Source: Legionella sp. (GTDB taxonomy: Bacteria > Pseudomonadota > Gammaproteobacteria > Legionellales > Legionellaceae). Taken from it: DNA of 5,690 bases. The notes under the pieces are model-generated. The model was not told the origin of the DNA, ran no database searches, and worked only from the letters and a program-made list of their open reading frames with translations. Every line of letters starts with the position of its first letter. The first letter of the stretch is position 1. Position numbers and translations under genes: made by a program. The DNA is taken from assembly GCA_003507515.1 (NCBI GenBank), contig DNVL01000091.1, forward strand, positions 1 to 5,690, in the 5' to 3' direction. Shown piece after piece: positions 5,377 to 5,690 of this stretch.

Positions 5377-5690
5377 ATGAAACGAGTCGTCTTCATGATT
5401 TCAGATGGAACAGGCATTACGGTTGAATCGCTGGGCAATAGCCTAATGACTCAATTCGAGGGCATTGAGTTTGATAAACAAACCCTCCCATACATTGATT
5501 CCATGGAAAAAGCAAAAGACGTCATCACACAGATCAACCAGTCTCAAACAGATACAGGCGTAAAGCCCCTGGTCTTCATGACCTTGGTTAGCCCTGAAAT
5601 CAGTGAACGCATCACCCAATCCAATGGGTGTGTATTTGATTTATTCAATACCTTTCTCGCACCTCTCGAAAAAGAGCTGGGTGTGAAATC
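5377..5690 (+). CDS. ppsR: PEP synthase regulatory protein (bifunctional kinase/pyrophosphorylase), 3' end cut by window edge
   Basis: N-terminal 104 codons of the PpsR (YdiA, DUF299) family, a cytoplasmic enzyme that switches phosphoenolpyruvate synthase off by ADP-dependent threonine phosphorylation and on by phosphate-dependent dephosphorylation. It thereby sets flux from pyruvate to PEP. The start [20 protein letters not shown] aligns with HVFYISDGTAITAEVLG of E. coli. Further matches are TLPYIDS (37-43), the [12 protein letters not shown] stretch (64-75) and [11 protein letters not shown] (93-103). The family's P-loop (G..RCGKT) lies beyond the right edge, so catalytic competence cannot be judged. 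The ATG at 5377 is fixed by an in-frame TAA directly before it and by alignment. The eleven bases before it (TAAATAATAA type) hold no ribosome binding site; the nearest AGGAG is 35 bases upstream. It is divergent from mip across 154 bases. Confidence 0.9.
   Translation, partial: MKRVVFMISDGTGITVESLGNSLMTQFEGIEFDKQTLPYIDSMEKAKDVITQINQSQTDTGVKPLVFMTLVSPEISERITQSNGCVFDLFNTFLAPLEKELGVK

Noticed and set aside
5223..5438. N-terminal extension of Mip from ATGs at 5438 or 5249
   Set aside because: Known Mip proteins start MKMKL with the signal peptide. The extension overlaps the divergent ppsR gene and the likely mip promoter, and AGGGG fits the ATG at 5222.
1..5690. An undescribed multi-gene defence or mobile system
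   Set aside because: Every gene but the small secreted one belongs to a known housekeeping or envelope family, orientations alternate, and no integrase, transposase, toxin-antitoxin pair or repeat array is present.

Overview
The window looks like a chromosomal, mostly core segment of a gammaproteobacterium of the genus Legionella or a close relative. The strongest pointer is the mip gene. Its product follows Legionella Mip almost residue for residue: an MKMKL start, the KLSYS..G.DLGKN dimerisation region, and an FKBP domain with [16 protein letters not shown] and GGPIGPNE. All six protein-coding genes have readable homology or clear secretion features. There is no tRNA, rRNA, CRISPR array, transposase, phage gene or gene-free stretch longer than about 300 bases.

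Layout from left to right. (1) Bases 1-1274, plus strand: the 3' part of a BepA-type periplasmic M48 metalloprotease with TPR repeats, cut by the left edge. (2) Bases 1276-2778, minus strand: a POT/PTR2-family transporter that converges on bepA with one base between the stop codons. (3) Bases 2897-3151, plus strand: a small secreted four-cysteine protein, divergent from the transporter across a compact 118-bp promoter region. (4) Bases 3181-4431, minus strand: an AmpG-type muropeptide permease. (5) Bases 4527-5222, minus strand: mip, directly upstream of ampG in the same direction. (6) Bases 5377 to the right edge, plus strand: the first 104 codons of ppsR, the regulator of PEP synthase, divergent from mip.

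Working together: most genes concern the cell envelope and nutrient uptake (outer-membrane protein quality control, peptide-type transport, cell-wall recycling, a surface or periplasmic prolyl isomerase). PpsR is a cytoplasmic regulator of carbon metabolism. Only mip and ampG could form an operon, and a hairpin lies between them. I infer no single dedicated pathway, and I found no convincing undescribed multi-gene system.

The points most worth a second look are the POT transporter that appears to lack the family's proton-coupling residues, a five-codon mini-ORF with a good ribosome binding site overlapping the ampG start, the small secreted cysteine protein with its promoter and 5' hairpin, and the nested palindrome that encodes the end of AmpG.
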